5,176 bases of DNA, from positions 1 through 5,176 of the forward strand of contig JANWJI010000146.1 in assembly GCA_025449515.1 (NCBI GenBank), written 5' to 3'. The first letter of the stretch is position 1; each line of letters opens with the position of its first letter. Below are positions 5,115 to 5,176 of this stretch, piece after piece. The stretch comes from Nitrososphaeraceae archaeon (GTDB lineage: Archaea; Thermoproteota; Nitrososphaeria; Nitrososphaerales; Nitrososphaeraceae). The notes below the pieces were generated by a model that worked only from the letters and a program-made list of their open reading frames with translations, had not been told where the DNA came from and searched no databases. Position numbers and translations under genes: made by a program.

Positions 5115-5176
5115 TCATTTCTTTGGTTGTTGTTCGCTAGATACCATACTGCTGCCCTTTGCAGGCACCCATGTTC
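5115..5176 (-). CDS. Possible 3' end of a minus-strand gene entering from the right edge
   Basis: On the minus strand one frame is open from the window edge to TGA at 5117-5115, encoding a hydrophilic tail that ends KGSSMVSSEQQPKK. The local sequence is less AT-rich than the spacer to its left. A hairpin followed by a T-rich tract on the same strand begins about 50 bases after the stop, as expected for a gene end. Only about 19 codons are visible and two other minus frames are partly open here, so this is tentative and the product is unknown. Confidence 0.3.
   Translation of the reverse strand, partial: TWVPAKGSSMVSSEQQPKK

Overview
The window looks like chromosome of an ammonia-oxidising archaeon of the Nitrososphaeria (Thaumarchaeota). 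It is AT-rich, has archaeal TATA boxes and uses GTG or TTG as start codons. It carries a KEOPS kinase (Bud32) and an archaeal ITPase. It also carries a helix-turn-helix/coiled-coil protein that, from memory, belongs to a family strongly expanded in group I.1b. The low GC content fits a Nitrosocosmicus-like genome better than the GC-richer Nitrososphaera genomes, but this lineage call is inference.

Layout. On the minus strand at the left (114-644) is a stand-alone, soluble homologue of MtrA, the corrinoid subunit of methyl-H4MPT:coenzyme M methyltransferase. Its TATA box is followed by a perfect inverted repeat in an operator-like position. A 464-base divergent intergenic region separates it from bud32 (1109-1747, +). 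Next come the HTH/coiled-coil gene (1982-3163, +), which contains a duplicated internal module, and an ITPase of the RdgB/HAM1 family (3336-3896, +). After that is a very small gene (4079-4267, +) for a secreted proline-rich peptide with three N-glycosylation sequons; its promoter predicts a leaderless mRNA. The last ~900 bases hold no long gene. They contain a probable terminator, a possible structured RNA, a cryptic or broken minus-strand small membrane-protein gene (4654-4782), and possibly the 3' end of a minus-strand gene entering from the right (5115-5176), followed by a hairpin and T-rich tract.

How they relate. Bud32 (t6A tRNA modification) and the ITPase (nucleotide-pool cleaning) are housekeeping genes that often lie close together in archaea. 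Here the HTH/coiled-coil gene separates them, with gaps of 234 and 172 bases on either side, so each gene is probably transcribed on its own. The least described items are the HTH/coiled-coil protein with its promoter repeats, the solitary MtrA, and the glycosylatable mini-protein. I see no CRISPR array, tRNA, rRNA or insertion sequence.
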